A DNA stretch of 64,000 nucleotides from Pseudoxanthomonas sp. J35 (GCF_000513995.1 NZ_AZVB01000002.1:134201-198200), one strand, 5' to 3'. Shown: positions 52,729-62,280, counted from the first letter of the stretch. Program-made: numbers and translations. Notes: generated by a model from the sequence alone, not told the origin.

Positions 52729-53604
52729 CTGGACATTTCCGTCATCCTGCCTGCCAAGAACGAGGCGGCCGGCCTGCGCCGGGTGCTGCCCGCGCTGCGG
52801 GCCCTGCTCCCCCAGGCGGAGGTCATCGTGGTCGACGACGGCTCCACCGACGACACGGCCGAAGTGGCCCGCTCGCTGGGCGCCACCGTCCTGTCCACCC
52901 CCTACTCCATGGGCAATGGCGCCTCGATCAAGCGCGGGGCCCGCCATGCCAACGGCGGGACCCTGGTGTTCATGGATGCCGACGGCCAGCACGACCCTGC
53001 CTGCATCCCCCAGCTGCTGGACAAGCTGGCCGAGGGCTACGACATGGTGGTCGGCGCCCGCGACGACAGTGGCCAGGCCAACCTGCATCGCGGGCTGGCC
53101 AACCGCTTCTACAACTGGCTGGCGAGCCGCATGACCGGGCACCAGGTCGCCGACCTGACCTCCGGCTTCCGTGCCGCCCGGGCGGCGAAGTTCCGCGAGT
53201 TCCTGCACCTGCTGCCCAACGGCTTCAGCTACCCGACTACCAGCACCATGGCCTTCTTCCGCAGCGCCTACCCGGTGGCCTACGTGCCGATCCCGGTGGC
53301 GAAGCGCGTCGGCAACGGCAGCCACATCCGGCCGATCAAGGACGGGGTGCGCTTCCTGCTGATCATCTTCAAGATCGCGACGCTTTATTCGCCGTTGAAG
53401 CTGTTTGCGCCGTTGGCTGCAGCTTTCTTCGCCACAGGTCTGGCCTATTACGGCTTCACCTACGCTACCATGCACCGCTTCACCAATATGAGCATGCTGC
53501 TCTTCAGCGCCTCGGTGATCATCTTTCTTATCGGACTTGTTTCCGAACAGATTACGAGCCTGACCTATCTGGCTGCACGCCACGACACCCGCCGTGACGA
53601 ATGA
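52729..53604 (+). CDS. GT2 glycosyltransferase, polyprenol-phosphate sugar synthase-like
   Basis: A roughly 291-residue GT-A transferase. The N-terminal DISVILPAKNEAAGLRRVL, VVDDGSTDDTAEVA and the metal-binding MDADGQHD are typical of dolichol/polyprenol-phosphate sugar synthases. Two C-terminal membrane helices (LFAPLAAAFFATGLAYYGF and the MSMLLFSASVIIFLIGLVS region) resemble GtrB or ArnC. It would make a lipid-linked sugar. No ATG precedes the conserved start: CTG 52729 with GGGGGA upstream is a candidate, the nearest in-frame ATG is 52633 (ACATTG-containing leader), so the start is uncertain. Base composition changes to lower GC near its end (about 53370). The GT4 gene that follows overlaps its stop by 11 bases. 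Confidence 0.85.
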   Translation: MDISVILPAKNEAAGLRRVLPALRALLPQAEVIVVDDGSTDDTAEVARSLGATVLSTPYSMGNGASIKRGARHANGGTLVFMDADGQHDPACIPQLLDKLAEGYDMVVGARDDSGQANLHRGLANRFYNWLASRMTGHQVADLTSGFRAARAAKFREFLHLLPNGFSYPTTSTMAFFRSAYPVAYVPIPVAKRVGNGSHIRPIKDGVRFLLIIFKIATLYSPLKLFAPLAAAFFATGLAYYGFTYATMHRFTNMSMLLFSASVIIFLIGLVSEQITSLTYLAARHDTRRDE

Positions 53605-54763
53605 ATCAACCAGAGCTTGCCCCCCGCGAGCCATCCTCGTCACCCGCAACCTGCCGCCATTACGTGGCGGCATGGAGCGACTGAATTACCGCGTCGCCCT
53701 TGCGCTGTCACGGCACTTCCGGTTGGTAGTAGTTGGGCCGGAGGGTTGCACGGCGAGCCTTCCTCCAGAGGTCGAAGTCCATCAGGTACCAACAGGTAGC
53801 CTCGCGCGATTTCTGCTTGGAGCCACAAGAGCCACATGGTCCGCCGCATCGCAACCCGCTACCGTCGTTCTTGCCGGGAGTGGCCTGACTGCACCCATCG
53901 CGTTTATGGCTTCCCTTCGATGCGGAGCACGCAGCGCGGCGTATGTGCATGGCTTGGACCTCGTCACCCGCCACCCCATCTATCGACTCCTCTGGTTACC
54001 GTTCCTGCGTCGTCTCGCATTAGCTATTACAAACAGCGCCAACACCGCAACAATTGCGCGTCGGCTCGGCGTTGCAGGCGGAAACATCCAGATAGTGCAC
54101 CCTGGGACCAACCTCCCCGGATGCGACAACATCGACGGAGGACGACGATTCCGACTGGAGTTTGGTTTAGGCCAGGATCCAGTTTTGTTGAGCGTCGGAC
54201 GGCTTACGGAGCGCAAGGGACTCGTGGAGTTCGTCCAGCGTTGCCTTCCTGCCATTTCCAAGACCCACCCTCGTGTGCGTCTCGTAATCATTGGGGACAA
54301 CGCACCAAACGCGCTTACTCGCTCGTCAATGGATCTTCAAGCCAGGTTACAGGAGGCGATCTGCCAAGCCGGTGTTAGAAACAACGTAGTGATACTGGGT
54401 TCATGTAGTGACGAGATTCTCTCTTTAGCTTATGCCGCGGCAGACCTACATATCTTTCCAGTGCGCGAGCTGCCGGGAGACGTTGAAGGATTTGGAATGG
54501 TTGCTGTCGAGGCCGCGGCTCACGGTTTGCCAACGATCGCCTTTGCAACCGGAGGGGTCCCGGATGCTGTCGCTGATGGAGTGAGCGGACGGTTAGTCCC
54601 GGCGGGCGACTACGACACCTTCACCCGCCTCATAACTGAACTGCTAGCTCAGGATCGTGACTCACTAAGCACATCTTCGAGGCAGTTCGCCTCACAGTTC
54701 TCTTGGGATCGCTTTTACGACCAGCTGCGGACAACATTAGATCCGCATTCACCGCACTCGTGA
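53594..54763 (+). CDS. Glycosyltransferase family 4 protein
   Basis: A 389-residue GT-B glycosyltransferase. The N-terminal domain begins ILVTRNLPPLRGGMERLNYRVA with a GGMERL loop. The C-terminal nucleotide-sugar domain has VLLSVGRLTERKGL and the E-x7-E type motif in PGDVEGFGMVAVEAAAHGLPTI. It is predicted to add a hexose or similar to a lipid-linked glycan in the cytoplasm. The start is GTG 53594, overlapping the GT2 gene end. Codon use is less GC-rich than the flanking chromosome. Confidence 0.88.
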   Translation: MTNESTRACPPRAILVTRNLPPLRGGMERLNYRVALALSRHFRLVVVGPEGCTASLPPEVEVHQVPTGSLARFLLGATRATWSAASQPATVVLAGSGLTAPIAFMASLRCGARSAAYVHGLDLVTRHPIYRLLWLPFLRRLALAITNSANTATIARRLGVAGGNIQIVHPGTNLPGCDNIDGGRRFRLEFGLGQDPVLLSVGRLTERKGLVEFVQRCLPAISKTHPRVRLVIIGDNAPNALTRSSMDLQARLQEAICQAGVRNNVVILGSCSDEILSLAYAAADLHIFPVRELPGDVEGFGMVAVEAAAHGLPTIAFATGGVPDAVADGVSGRLVPAGDYDTFTRLITELLAQDRDSLSTSSRQFASQFSWDRFYDQLRTTLDPHSPHS

Positions 54764-54966
54764 CTGCTTAGCGAGTTAACGGAAGAGCCAACAGCCCCAG
54801 CACCACAGGAGCTACCATCGGCGGGGTCATGATAGGAGAACCCTCTAGACCTGAAAGGGTGAGGCGCGACTCCTGCGATGCCGTTTGCCGCGGAAGCGGA
54901 AGGATTGGCAGAGCGAGTCCGCCACCCGGAGGCCAAGAAGCGCTTGAATCTTCAGGACCGCAGGAA

Positions 54967-56013
54967 ATGACCGCTGCAGCCAAGAATGAACCTGGCATTT
55001 GGTTTCCTACTATCCGGGCTGGAACCGGAACTGACATATTCACCGAACGCTTAGCCGAAGACCTGGAAGCGGCCGGGATCAGGACGGCCATCGACTGGCT
55101 ACCGCTTCGGGCAGAGTATGCGCCGTGGACTGTGCGAACACCCGCCCCTCCTCGCTGGGCCACCATATGCCACGTAAACACGTGGCTACACCCACGATTC
55201 ATTCCCTGCCATCTACCTGTTGTCGCAACGCTGCATCATGCAGTTCACGCCCCCTCTTTACGCCGATACAAAGGCTGGACTCGCGCGGCATACCATCGTT
55301 TCTGGATCGCCCCGATTGAGAGGCGCGTATTAAATCGGGCCGACCGCGTGGTGGCCGTTAGCAGGTATGCCGCAGATCAAGCTCATCGGACCCTTTGCAA
55401 CGTTCCAATCCAGGTAATACGTAATGGCATCGACATCGACGCCTTCCAACCAGGGCAGCGAGCACGCCAGCCCCATGAACCGTTCCGCCTGCTCTACGTG
55501 GGCACCTGGATCCGACGCAAGGGCATTGATCTCCTTGCACCCATCATGCGGGAGTTAGGTGACGGCTTCGAGTTGCACTACACCGGAGGACCTGCGGCGG
55601 AGAGAGACAAGTCCAGAATGTCGCCAAATATGCACGACGTTGGGCACTTATCAACATCTCAGGTGATATCTGCCATGCAGCATGCGGATGCGTTCCTATT
55701 CCCGTCTCGCAGCGAAGGTTTCGGATTGGCAGTCGCGGAGGCAATGGCCTGCGGGCTACCGGTTATTGCATCCGCAGATACGGCGGTTGCAGAGCTTGTG
55801 GAAGACTCTTTGACTGGATTCCTATGCTCCGGCAGTCTCGCATCATTCGTCACAGCCATCCGGTGCTTGGCCCAGGACCCGGATTTACATCAGTCGATGA
55901 AGGCGGCCGCCCGGAAGCAAGCACTACAATTTAGCGCAACCCAAGTGTCAAATTCGTACTTACGAGTGTACGCCAGCCTGGCCCACCCCTGGCGGGAATC
56001 CAGTAATACATAA
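54967..56013 (+). CDS. Glycosyltransferase family 4 protein
   Basis: A 348-residue GT-B glycosyltransferase (NEPGIWFPTIRAGTGTDIFT at the start; VSRYAADQAHRTL; LLYVGTWIRRKGIDLL; SRSEGFGLAVAEAMACGLPV with the E-x7-E motif near the end). ATG 54967 has AGGA two bases upstream; the open frame extends 46 codons earlier but with lower coding quality. It lies 203 bp after the preceding GT4 gene and is convergent, 20 bp away, with the next gene. Confidence 0.85.
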   Translation: MTAAAKNEPGIWFPTIRAGTGTDIFTERLAEDLEAAGIRTAIDWLPLRAEYAPWTVRTPAPPRWATICHVNTWLHPRFIPCHLPVVATLHHAVHAPSLRRYKGWTRAAYHRFWIAPIERRVLNRADRVVAVSRYAADQAHRTLCNVPIQVIRNGIDIDAFQPGQRARQPHEPFRLLYVGTWIRRKGIDLLAPIMRELGDGFELHYTGGPAAERDKSRMSPNMHDVGHLSTSQVISAMQHADAFLFPSRSEGFGLAVAEAMACGLPVIASADTAVAELVEDSLTGFLCSGSLASFVTAIRCLAQDPDLHQSMKAAARKQALQFSATQVSNSYLRVYASLAHPWRESSNT

Positions 56014-56033
56014 GCGCTAGCACCGAATGACAT

Positions 56034-57233
56034 TCAACTCTCAAGGCACTCTTGTAGCGACCTGAGCTGGCCGGAGCGCCACGCTTGGGCAGCCTCGTGG
56101 CAAGCGGCACCCATCTCCGATCTCAGCCTTTCATCAGAACATAGACGGATGACTGCATCCGCGAAGCTGACGCAGTCTTCGTCTTCGACGACGATATTTC
56201 CAACCTGGTAGCAAGAAGGAAATCCACGAGCCCCGGTCTGCGTCGTTACGCTCGGCACCCCATGGCTCATCGCTTCAAGGAGTTTGATTGCAATGCCAGT
56301 ACCCGTGAGCATGGGGTTGATGGAAAGCGGCGCCTCACGGTAAACCTCCCCGGCGTCATCAACGAATCCCAAGCACTCAACGTCGTCGAAAGATCTTGCG
56401 AAGTCACTGATCCTACCGGCGACTAGAAGCCGGAACCCAGGAATCTTCATGCGGATCAGCGGCAAGATGTTCAGGGTGAAATTAACAAGGGCCTGCCTGT
56501 TCGCGGGATTGTCAGATCCGACGAATACCGCAACATCGTTCTTGGAATAGTCACAGATTCGGTTTTTTATGGAAGGAAAATGGCTGATCACAATTACATC
56601 TGGCTTTCTCTCACTATGCGCGAGCTGTTCGCGAAATAGTGTAGCCTCACTCTCTTGAATCGCCATGACACGATCAGCACGGAGGAGCCCCCGGGCCTCC
56701 TCCTCCGCACGCAAGGAAATCCAGTATCCATTACGGAGACCCTTCTTGGCATAGGTGAGGTGGCGCTCCGCAAACGCATCGTGCGTATCCAGCACCCGCA
56801 AGACGCCAGGAAGAAATCCTTCGAATGCGCGCGTGTTGAACACATACTCGACGATTGCAACGTCTGCATCCTTCACAAGGCGACGTATTTGTATGCTCCA
56901 CCCAGGATTGTATGAGCCATCGAGAGTGGAGTAGTACCAACCACGCAGGCCAAGATACTGCTGAAGTGCGTTCCTCAGCTTGCTGCGTAACTCGCCCCGA
57001 AGCCACTGGCAGATAGAACCCAGCACTCCTCCATTGTGGAGGTGGTTGAAATTGTCGCCCCCGAAGAATTGCTCATGGGCCTCCAGATCAATGTGCTGCC
57101 GCCTTAGTGGCAAGTATATGAACTGAATCTCGTGCCCCAGCTCCCTCATGGCCTTACTGAACTCAAGAATTCTGGCGCGGTTACCCCCGATAACAGGAAA
57201 CACGGGGACGCTGCTCACGATCGTGACCTTCAT
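56034..57233 (-). CDS. Glycosyltransferase (GT4-like)
   Basis: A 399-residue glycosyltransferase starting MKVTIVSSVPVFPVIGGNRA, with the GGNRARI loop of GT-B enzymes. The second half has AVFVGSDNPANRQAL, VAGRISDFARSF and the nucleotide-sugar site GTGIAIKLLEAMSHGVPSV. It differs from the two plus-strand GT4 proteins and probably adds another sugar. It is the last gene of a minus-strand set, flippase, methyltransferase and glycosyltransferase, 137 bp after the methyltransferase. Confidence 0.8.
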   Translation of the reverse strand: MKVTIVSSVPVFPVIGGNRARILEFSKAMRELGHEIQFIYLPLRRQHIDLEAHEQFFGGDNFNHLHNGGVLGSICQWLRGELRSKLRNALQQYLGLRGWYYSTLDGSYNPGWSIQIRRLVKDADVAIVEYVFNTRAFEGFLPGVLRVLDTHDAFAERHLTYAKKGLRNGYWISLRAEEEARGLLRADRVMAIQESEATLFREQLAHSERKPDVIVISHFPSIKNRICDYSKNDVAVFVGSDNPANRQALVNFTLNILPLIRMKIPGFRLLVAGRISDFARSFDDVECLGFVDDAGEVYREAPLSINPMLTGTGIAIKLLEAMSHGVPSVTTQTGARGFPSCYQVGNIVVEDEDCVSFADAVIRLCSDERLRSEMGAACHEAAQAWRSGQLRSLQECLES

Positions 57234-57370
57234 CGCGTTGACCCTTGCGTTAGACAGCATAGAGCCGTCGTCGCAATCTACAGGGAACGACCGCACGCAG
57301 CTTCTCGTGGACGGTCAGTGCCGAACCAGCGTTCTCGGTGAAGTAAAGTACCGCCACTTTGCCGGAAGCA

Positions 57371-58234
57371 TCATGGCAGGGCCAAGATGTCAGTCCATTG
57401 ATCATGGTCCAATTTAGTCCTGAGCCTTTGGGCGATCTTATCGAGGGTAACCACTCCAACAGCAGGCATCTCGAGATCGTATAACCGGCGACCCGCTAGT
57501 GCACTCTCGAACAACGCCAGGCCACCCGACCGCTTCAGGAACGTTGGATTGAACTCTGAAACGACAGGCGTCCCTTGAGCCAGCAGGCGTGCTCCACCCG
57601 TTAGCGCATGCCCCTCATAGCCTTCTATATCCATCCAGAGTAAACAACCTTCTGGAAAATCGATATCGTCGAGACGCAGGGACCGCACAGCGATTCCCAT
57701 CGACCCAATGGAATGATTGCCGCTGCTATCGGCAGATTCCTCAAGCATCAAGCTGACCCCAGCCTGAGATCCCACCGCATGCGGCAATACTCGAACCTTG
57801 TCCACCATCCCGTTCAAAGCGATGTTAGCGTGCAAAAGCTTCAAGTTATCTGGGTGCGGTTCGATTGCTGTGGCTGATTTTACCAGCCCCCGATTGATAG
57901 CCGGGATCGCAATCGTGCCGATATTGGCGCCGACGTCTATTAGATGGCACGGCGTCTTATGGCCCTCAGATCTCAGCACTTGAAACGCCGTGACAAGCTT
58001 ATGGAAGTCAAACTCACCGTACAGGAAGACCTCCCTGCCGATAACCTTGTCCTTCGTGGACACGACGAAATGTTCCGCATGGCTGGCAATAGCATAGGGC
58101 CCCGGCATAGCATCATACAGCGCGCGCCGAAGCACCCTTGGACCTCCCTGCATCTGATCCAGTACCAGACGAGCAAGCCCCAGCAGGGGCTTGCGCAACA
58201 TCCTAGAGTTGCGTAGCGAATCAAACAGGGACAT
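57371..58234 (-). CDS. FkbM-family SAM methyltransferase
   Basis: A 287-residue protein with the FkbM methyltransferase motifs: motif I HLIDVGANIGTIAIPA, motif II AIEPHPDNLKLLHANI, and LLWMDIEGYEGHALTGG near the C-terminal third. Such enzymes O-methylate sugars or other small acceptors, so this one probably modifies the glycan made by the cluster. It starts 12 bp after the flippase stop codon. The function of the N-terminal 60 residues is unknown. Confidence 0.85.
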   Translation of the reverse strand: MSLFDSLRNSRMLRKPLLGLARLVLDQMQGGPRVLRRALYDAMPGPYAIASHAEHFVVSTKDKVIGREVFLYGEFDFHKLVTAFQVLRSEGHKTPCHLIDVGANIGTIAIPAINRGLVKSATAIEPHPDNLKLLHANIALNGMVDKVRVLPHAVGSQAGVSLMLEESADSSGNHSIGSMGIAVRSLRLDDIDFPEGCLLWMDIEGYEGHALTGGARLLAQGTPVVSEFNPTFLKRSGGLALFESALAGRRLYDLEMPAVGVVTLDKIAQRLRTKLDHDQWTDILALP

Positions 58235-58246
58235 CAGCTCTCCGAG

Positions 58247-59464
58247 TCACGCCTTGGCAAACTTCATGCCGCCAACCAATAGAACAGTCATCATAACTTC
58301 GCTGGCATACGCGGCCACCACTGCGCCAGCCAAACCATTTACGGGAACCAGAGTCGCAACAATGAGGACACTGGTAACTGCTCCTCCGGCATAGGTCCAT
58401 CCAATCCAGCGCATACGTCCAAAATGGATGGCGTGGAAGTTGAGCAGCGAGCGTAATGTCTGGAGCGTCGGCAACCAGGCCAACATCCTGAGTGTATCCA
58501 TTGCGGACGTATAGTCCTGCCCTAATAGCCAGGGCAAGAAGGGAGCTGCCAGCCAAAGCACGACAGAACAGGCCAGCGACATAAAAAGCAGCCATGCGCC
58601 CGTGCGTAACCAGGATTCCAAGGGGCTCGCGTGCGCATGCAGGCGGGGCCACAACGCCTCCTGTAACGCTAGTAGTGGCATGCTGGCTAATTCCACAAAG
58701 CGCTGTGCAACGTTGTAACTGCCAGCTAAGGAAAACGCCGAATGCGCGAGGATTGGCTTATTGAACTCCGACTGCAGCCTTACGGAGACGATAGCTACCG
58801 TGAATGGTAAGCCACTACTGCCCGACATGGCCTCTCCGCCCCGCCCCCGGTGTGGAAGTGCCCGCAAGGGCCTTAACAGTATCAGCAGGTATGTCACGCT
58901 GCTGACGGTGTATACCCACAGCACAAGCTCAATGGTCGCGCTCGGGACTATGAAGAACAACAGACCTAACATGGGGAAGCGCAACAACGGAAGCCCGGCA
59001 TTGATTACACCCGAGGCACCAATTCGGCGCTCTGCCTGACAGTGGCGCGCCCGCAGGTCTCCTAATGAACTGGCGGCGACTTCGGCACCCACTGCCGTCG
59101 CGCCCGCGAGCAGCGGGGCGCCATCCGGGAACAACCACAGCAACATTGACATTGCCAAAGCGAGGCCGGGCAACAAGGTCCATGCCCACCAATGGGTCGC
59201 AATACCCAGGTACAACGGGAGATTGCCCGGATCCTTAGCTCCATTGCGGAGCACGACGTTGCTAAGCCCCAGGCCAACCAGTGGTGTAACCAACGTTGCG
59301 AGGGAGATAACAACTACAAGCCGACCGTACTCGCTTGCGCCCAAAGTCTTGGCGAGCAAAAGCAACGTGATGAACTGCGCCGCGGCACGCGCGAGCATCC
59401 ATGCCAGCAATGTTCCACCACTACGTAACCAGGCGCCTGGGCGATAGCGTAGCAAGCCGATCAT
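58247..59464 (-). CDS. Wzx-like polysaccharide flippase
   Basis: A 405-residue MATE/MOP-superfamily membrane protein with about 12 membrane helices, from ARAAAQFITLLLLAKTLGAS to the final YASEVMMTVLLVGGMKF. It would flip lipid-linked oligosaccharide across the inner membrane. No Wzy polymerase and no initiating phosphosugar transferase appear in the window, so an oligosaccharide acceptor path is more likely than a long polymer. It is the first gene of the minus-strand set; its promoter should lie in 59465-59731. Confidence 0.82.
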   Translation of the reverse strand: MIGLLRYRPGAWLRSGGTLLAWMLARAAAQFITLLLLAKTLGASEYGRLVVVISLATLVTPLVGLGLSNVVLRNGAKDPGNLPLYLGIATHWWAWTLLPGLALAMSMLLWLFPDGAPLLAGATAVGAEVAASSLGDLRARHCQAERRIGASGVINAGLPLLRFPMLGLLFFIVPSATIELVLWVYTVSSVTYLLILLRPLRALPHRGRGGEAMSGSSGLPFTVAIVSVRLQSEFNKPILAHSAFSLAGSYNVAQRFVELASMPLLALQEALWPRLHAHASPLESWLRTGAWLLFMSLACSVVLWLAAPFLPWLLGQDYTSAMDTLRMLAWLPTLQTLRSLLNFHAIHFGRMRWIGWTYAGGAVTSVLIVATLVPVNGLAGAVVAAYASEVMMTVLLVGGMKFAKA

Positions 59465-59731
59465 CGCGTTAAGCTCAGCGCGCTATTACTGACAGGCGAT
59501 GTACGCCCAATAGCGCACCACCAAACGGGACCCATTATCGCCATTAGGACCAGCACACACGCCTCCGCTGCACGTCAGGGCTCTATAGAGTGCAAAGACC
59601 TATTGATGTTCATCGTGCGCCCGGGCTGAAGAAGACCCAAACGCCGCGCGGATAGCGGGGACTCCGGAACGCCCCCCAACGGAACACCGGCAGAAACAGA
59701 ACCCTAGTCAGCTCACCGCTCAACAGAGCCC

Positions 59732-60157
59732 TCAGCGACACACTGTTGCCCGATACTTAGGATCCAACGTTCCTCCCGCGCAGCTCCAGTTAATGGAGCC
59801 CGCGTTGGCACCCGTGTAGGGGGAAAGGACAAGGGTCTGGCCCGCGATGGCGGCGTTTGCAGCATTACCAAAGGCTACCTCGATCCCTGTAGGCCCCACA
59901 GTAATGCGCTCGACGTACTTGCTCTTTATGTCAGCAGGATCAGGCAAGCCCGCTGCAGCGTTATTAGCCGGCATGCCGCCCGTGTTGGACGTGTACTCCC
60001 AAACGGCGTTCTTCGCCCCCATAGCCAAACTTAGTCCATCCGACACCTGCGTTCGCACCAAATAATCCTGATAGGCCGGCAGGGCGATCGCAGCCAAGAT
60101 GGCAATGATGGCCACGACGATCATCAGTTCAATCAGAGTGAATCCATTCTGCTTCAT
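59732..60157 (-). CDS. pilA1: Type IV major pilin, first copy
   Basis: A 141-residue prepilin with a 5-residue leader MKQNG, cleaved before [20 protein letters not shown] by PilD; Glu5 of the mature protein is present. The C-terminal D-region disulfide is Cys126-Cys140 and the protein ends CR. ATG 60157 has GGGGAAGG six bases upstream; a GTG two codons before is less likely. It differs from the second pilin in the variable body ([20 protein letters not shown]) and has no C-terminal serine. Its own sigma-54 promoter lies at 60202-60216. Confidence 0.93.
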   Translation of the reverse strand: MKQNGFTLIELMIVVAIIAILAAIALPAYQDYLVRTQVSDGLSLAMGAKNAVWEYTSNTGGMPANNAAAGLPDPADIKSKYVERITVGPTGIEVAFGNAANAAIAGQTLVLSPYTGANAGSINWSCAGGTLDPKYRATVCR

Positions 60158-60201
60158 GGTCACCTTCCCCCGCCGGCTTTAGATCCTCTGCCGGAGACCA
60201 A

Positions 60202-60216
60202 GCAAAAAGCGGGCCA
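60202..60216 (-). promoter_or_regulatory. Sigma-54 promoter of the first pilin gene
   Basis: On the minus strand TGGCCCGCTTTTTGC matches the sigma-54 consensus TGGCAC-N5-TTGC at all key positions, with GG and GC ten bases apart. It lies 45-59 bases upstream of ATG 60157, giving a roughly 33-base leader. PilR-dependent sigma-54 promoters drive pilA in other gammaproteobacteria. Confidence 0.75.
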
Positions 60217-60238
60217 CGAAGGAGCATTTTGAGCCAGA

Positions 60239-62248
60239 CTAATCGGCCGAGAACGCCCTTTCCGCCTCTAACTGTGACCGCAGTCTTGGAAACTCCTTCT
60301 CCCAGTAGCCATCACTCTCAAGGAGGCGTTCATGAATTCCTGCCATATCCCGGATTGCGGGAGGTGCCCGTCGCACGCTGAGCTGTTCGTACCGATCAAG
60401 ATGCTGTAAGCCTGCCTCCGGCGCCCCCGCCCCCCCCAGCATTGCTGCTTGGGCCAAGGCTACTCCGGGTCTCGGCTGGACCTCTAGCGCCTTGTCGAAG
60501 GCTTCCAAGGCCGCCTCGAAGTCACCTTTCGCCAAGGCGATGCGCCCTTCAAGGTTGAAAATGTCCTGCACACGTCCAGGGATTTGACTTGCGTACGGAT
60601 TTTCCCGGGCTGCCTGAAGTAACTGATGCAAGGCATTGAGGTCCATGCCCTTGCAACCCCCTCTCGCGGCCGAGTCGATGCTGCGCACAAACCAGTCATA
60701 ACCCATCCGCTCGAAACTGCGCGTAGTCCGCAGCGCATGGCCCGCGAGCTCCAAGTCTCGCTCTCTCAGGGTTCCAGCATGGCATTTCGCACCGACCAAA
60801 TTCAGGCTTGCATGGATATCGGCCCCTAACCGGGAGCGCAGTTTTTCCAACCGATCGATCGCACCACCAAGGTCCCCTCGTGCCAGTTGTAGCTGCGCAG
60901 CATAGGCCTGCGCACGCGGCGAATCAGGGTTGCGCAACGCCCATACGGCGGCTTGGTCATCCGTGTTACCCCAGAGGTCGGCACGCATCCAGGTCAAGCC
61001 AGCCAGAGTCAGCGGCAGGACTCCCGCGAGTAGGACTCGAACCCCAAGGAAAGTACTGACAGGCTGGGGAACCCCGTCCCTGCCGAACGAGATCCCGACC
61101 AACCAGAGCGCCAAGGGCCAAAACATAAGGAAAGCCGGAACGTAGTTGCGGTGCTCGTAGTACAGCTCCAGAGCCACCACAGAGGACTCCATCAGATGGG
61201 CGACAAAGAAGAACGACACCGCAGCCGCCCAGGCTGGCCAGCGCCTGCGAAGCAGCCAAGCCGAGATGCCCAACCCGATCAGAAACGAGACCGAGAAGAA
61301 AGTTGTAATTGGCTGGAACAACCCATTCGAAATCACTACGGCATCATTGAAGAGGCCGGTAGTGTAGGGCCGTGGCGACCACAGTAGCCCCAAATACTGG
61401 GTCACGACGCGCGCCTCTGTCATCAGGCGCTCTCCCAACGTCCAAGGGCGGTGCGGAGGCATACCGTACAAGAAGCCATTCCAGCCGACCTTGGCCAGAT
61501 AGATCAGCACGATCAGGGCCGGCAAGACTATGCATACCCTCCGCATCCATACGAATCCGGCTCTCACACGGGGTGGCATTGGGGGCCGCCCCCTCCCCAA
61601 AAGCACTACATCAAGCAACCAAGCTAAGACTGGAAGCAGTGCCCCATTGCCCTTGCTCAGGACGCCAAGCACCGTGCAGACAAGAAGGGAGCCGCCAGCC
61701 AGAAATACGCCGAACCATTGACCCCTCCGAGCACGTTCACGGCCGGCGAAGTAGCCGGTCAAGCCGAGCAGAATGAAGGTTCCCGGCAGCATGGTCTCGC
61801 GCTGCACGATGTACAGGGTGGTCGAGACGAATAGGGGGTGCAGGAGCCAGAGTCCCGCCCCAAGGATCGCCGCTGCGACCGCACGCCCACCATCAACCCC
61901 AACTTCCTTCGTCAGGCGCGCGAGCAGAAACCCAAGCAAGATGCCGTTGATCAGATGCAGGGTTAGATTTGTCTGTTTGAAAGTACGGGGGTTAGCAGGC
62001 CAGTCGTTTGCGTCAATAAGAAACGTAAGAAGCGATAGGGGGCGACCTATGGGGTCAGCCGTACCCGAGGTTATATAGCGCCAGAACGTCGTCCAGCTCT
62101 CGACAGCACCATACCGCCCTAAGGCCGGCAAGTTGGCAAAGTCATCAAACAGGAACCCACCAGATAATCCAGGTAGATATACAAATATCGCGAGGCCCAG
62201 AATAATGAAGGCGACCAGCCAGAGCCAAATATTCCCCGGACGCTGCAT
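60239..62248 (-). CDS. GT-C membrane glycosyltransferase with C-terminal TPR-like domain
   Basis: A 669-residue inner-membrane protein located between two pilin genes. About eleven membrane helices (residues 8-25 to about 410) follow the GT-C pattern, with the catalytic-type FDD motif at residues 34-36 in the first periplasmic loop (GGFLFDDFANL). The soluble C-terminal third (about 430-669) has paired helices of TPR type (AYAAQLQLARGDLGGAIDRL, EGRIALAKGDFEAALEAF). The layout resembles TMTC protein O-glycosyltransferases of eukaryotes and, in the GT-C part, pilin transferases such as TfpW. The working hypothesis is O-glycosylation of the adjacent pilins. ATG 62248 was chosen over a longer frame. 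Family name is not certain. Confidence 0.72.
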   Translation of the reverse strand: MQRPGNIWLWLVAFIILGLAIFVYLPGLSGGFLFDDFANLPALGRYGAVESWTTFWRYITSGTADPIGRPLSLLTFLIDANDWPANPRTFKQTNLTLHLINGILLGFLLARLTKEVGVDGGRAVAAAILGAGLWLLHPLFVSTTLYIVQRETMLPGTFILLGLTGYFAGRERARRGQWFGVFLAGGSLLVCTVLGVLSKGNGALLPVLAWLLDVVLLGRGRPPMPPRVRAGFVWMRRVCIVLPALIVLIYLAKVGWNGFLYGMPPHRPWTLGERLMTEARVVTQYLGLLWSPRPYTTGLFNDAVVISNGLFQPITTFFSVSFLIGLGISAWLLRRRWPAWAAAVSFFFVAHLMESSVVALELYYEHRNYVPAFLMFWPLALWLVGISFGRDGVPQPVSTFLGVRVLLAGVLPLTLAGLTWMRADLWGNTDDQAAVWALRNPDSPRAQAYAAQLQLARGDLGGAIDRLEKLRSRLGADIHASLNLVGAKCHAGTLRERDLELAGHALRTTRSFERMGYDWFVRSIDSAARGGCKGMDLNALHQLLQAARENPYASQIPGRVQDIFNLEGRIALAKGDFEAALEAFDKALEVQPRPGVALAQAAMLGGAGAPEAGLQHLDRYEQLSVRRAPPAIRDMAGIHERLLESDGYWEKEFPRLRSQLEAERAFSAD

Positions 62249-62280
62249 GGAGTTGTTCCGGTCTTGGAGAGCAATCGGGC

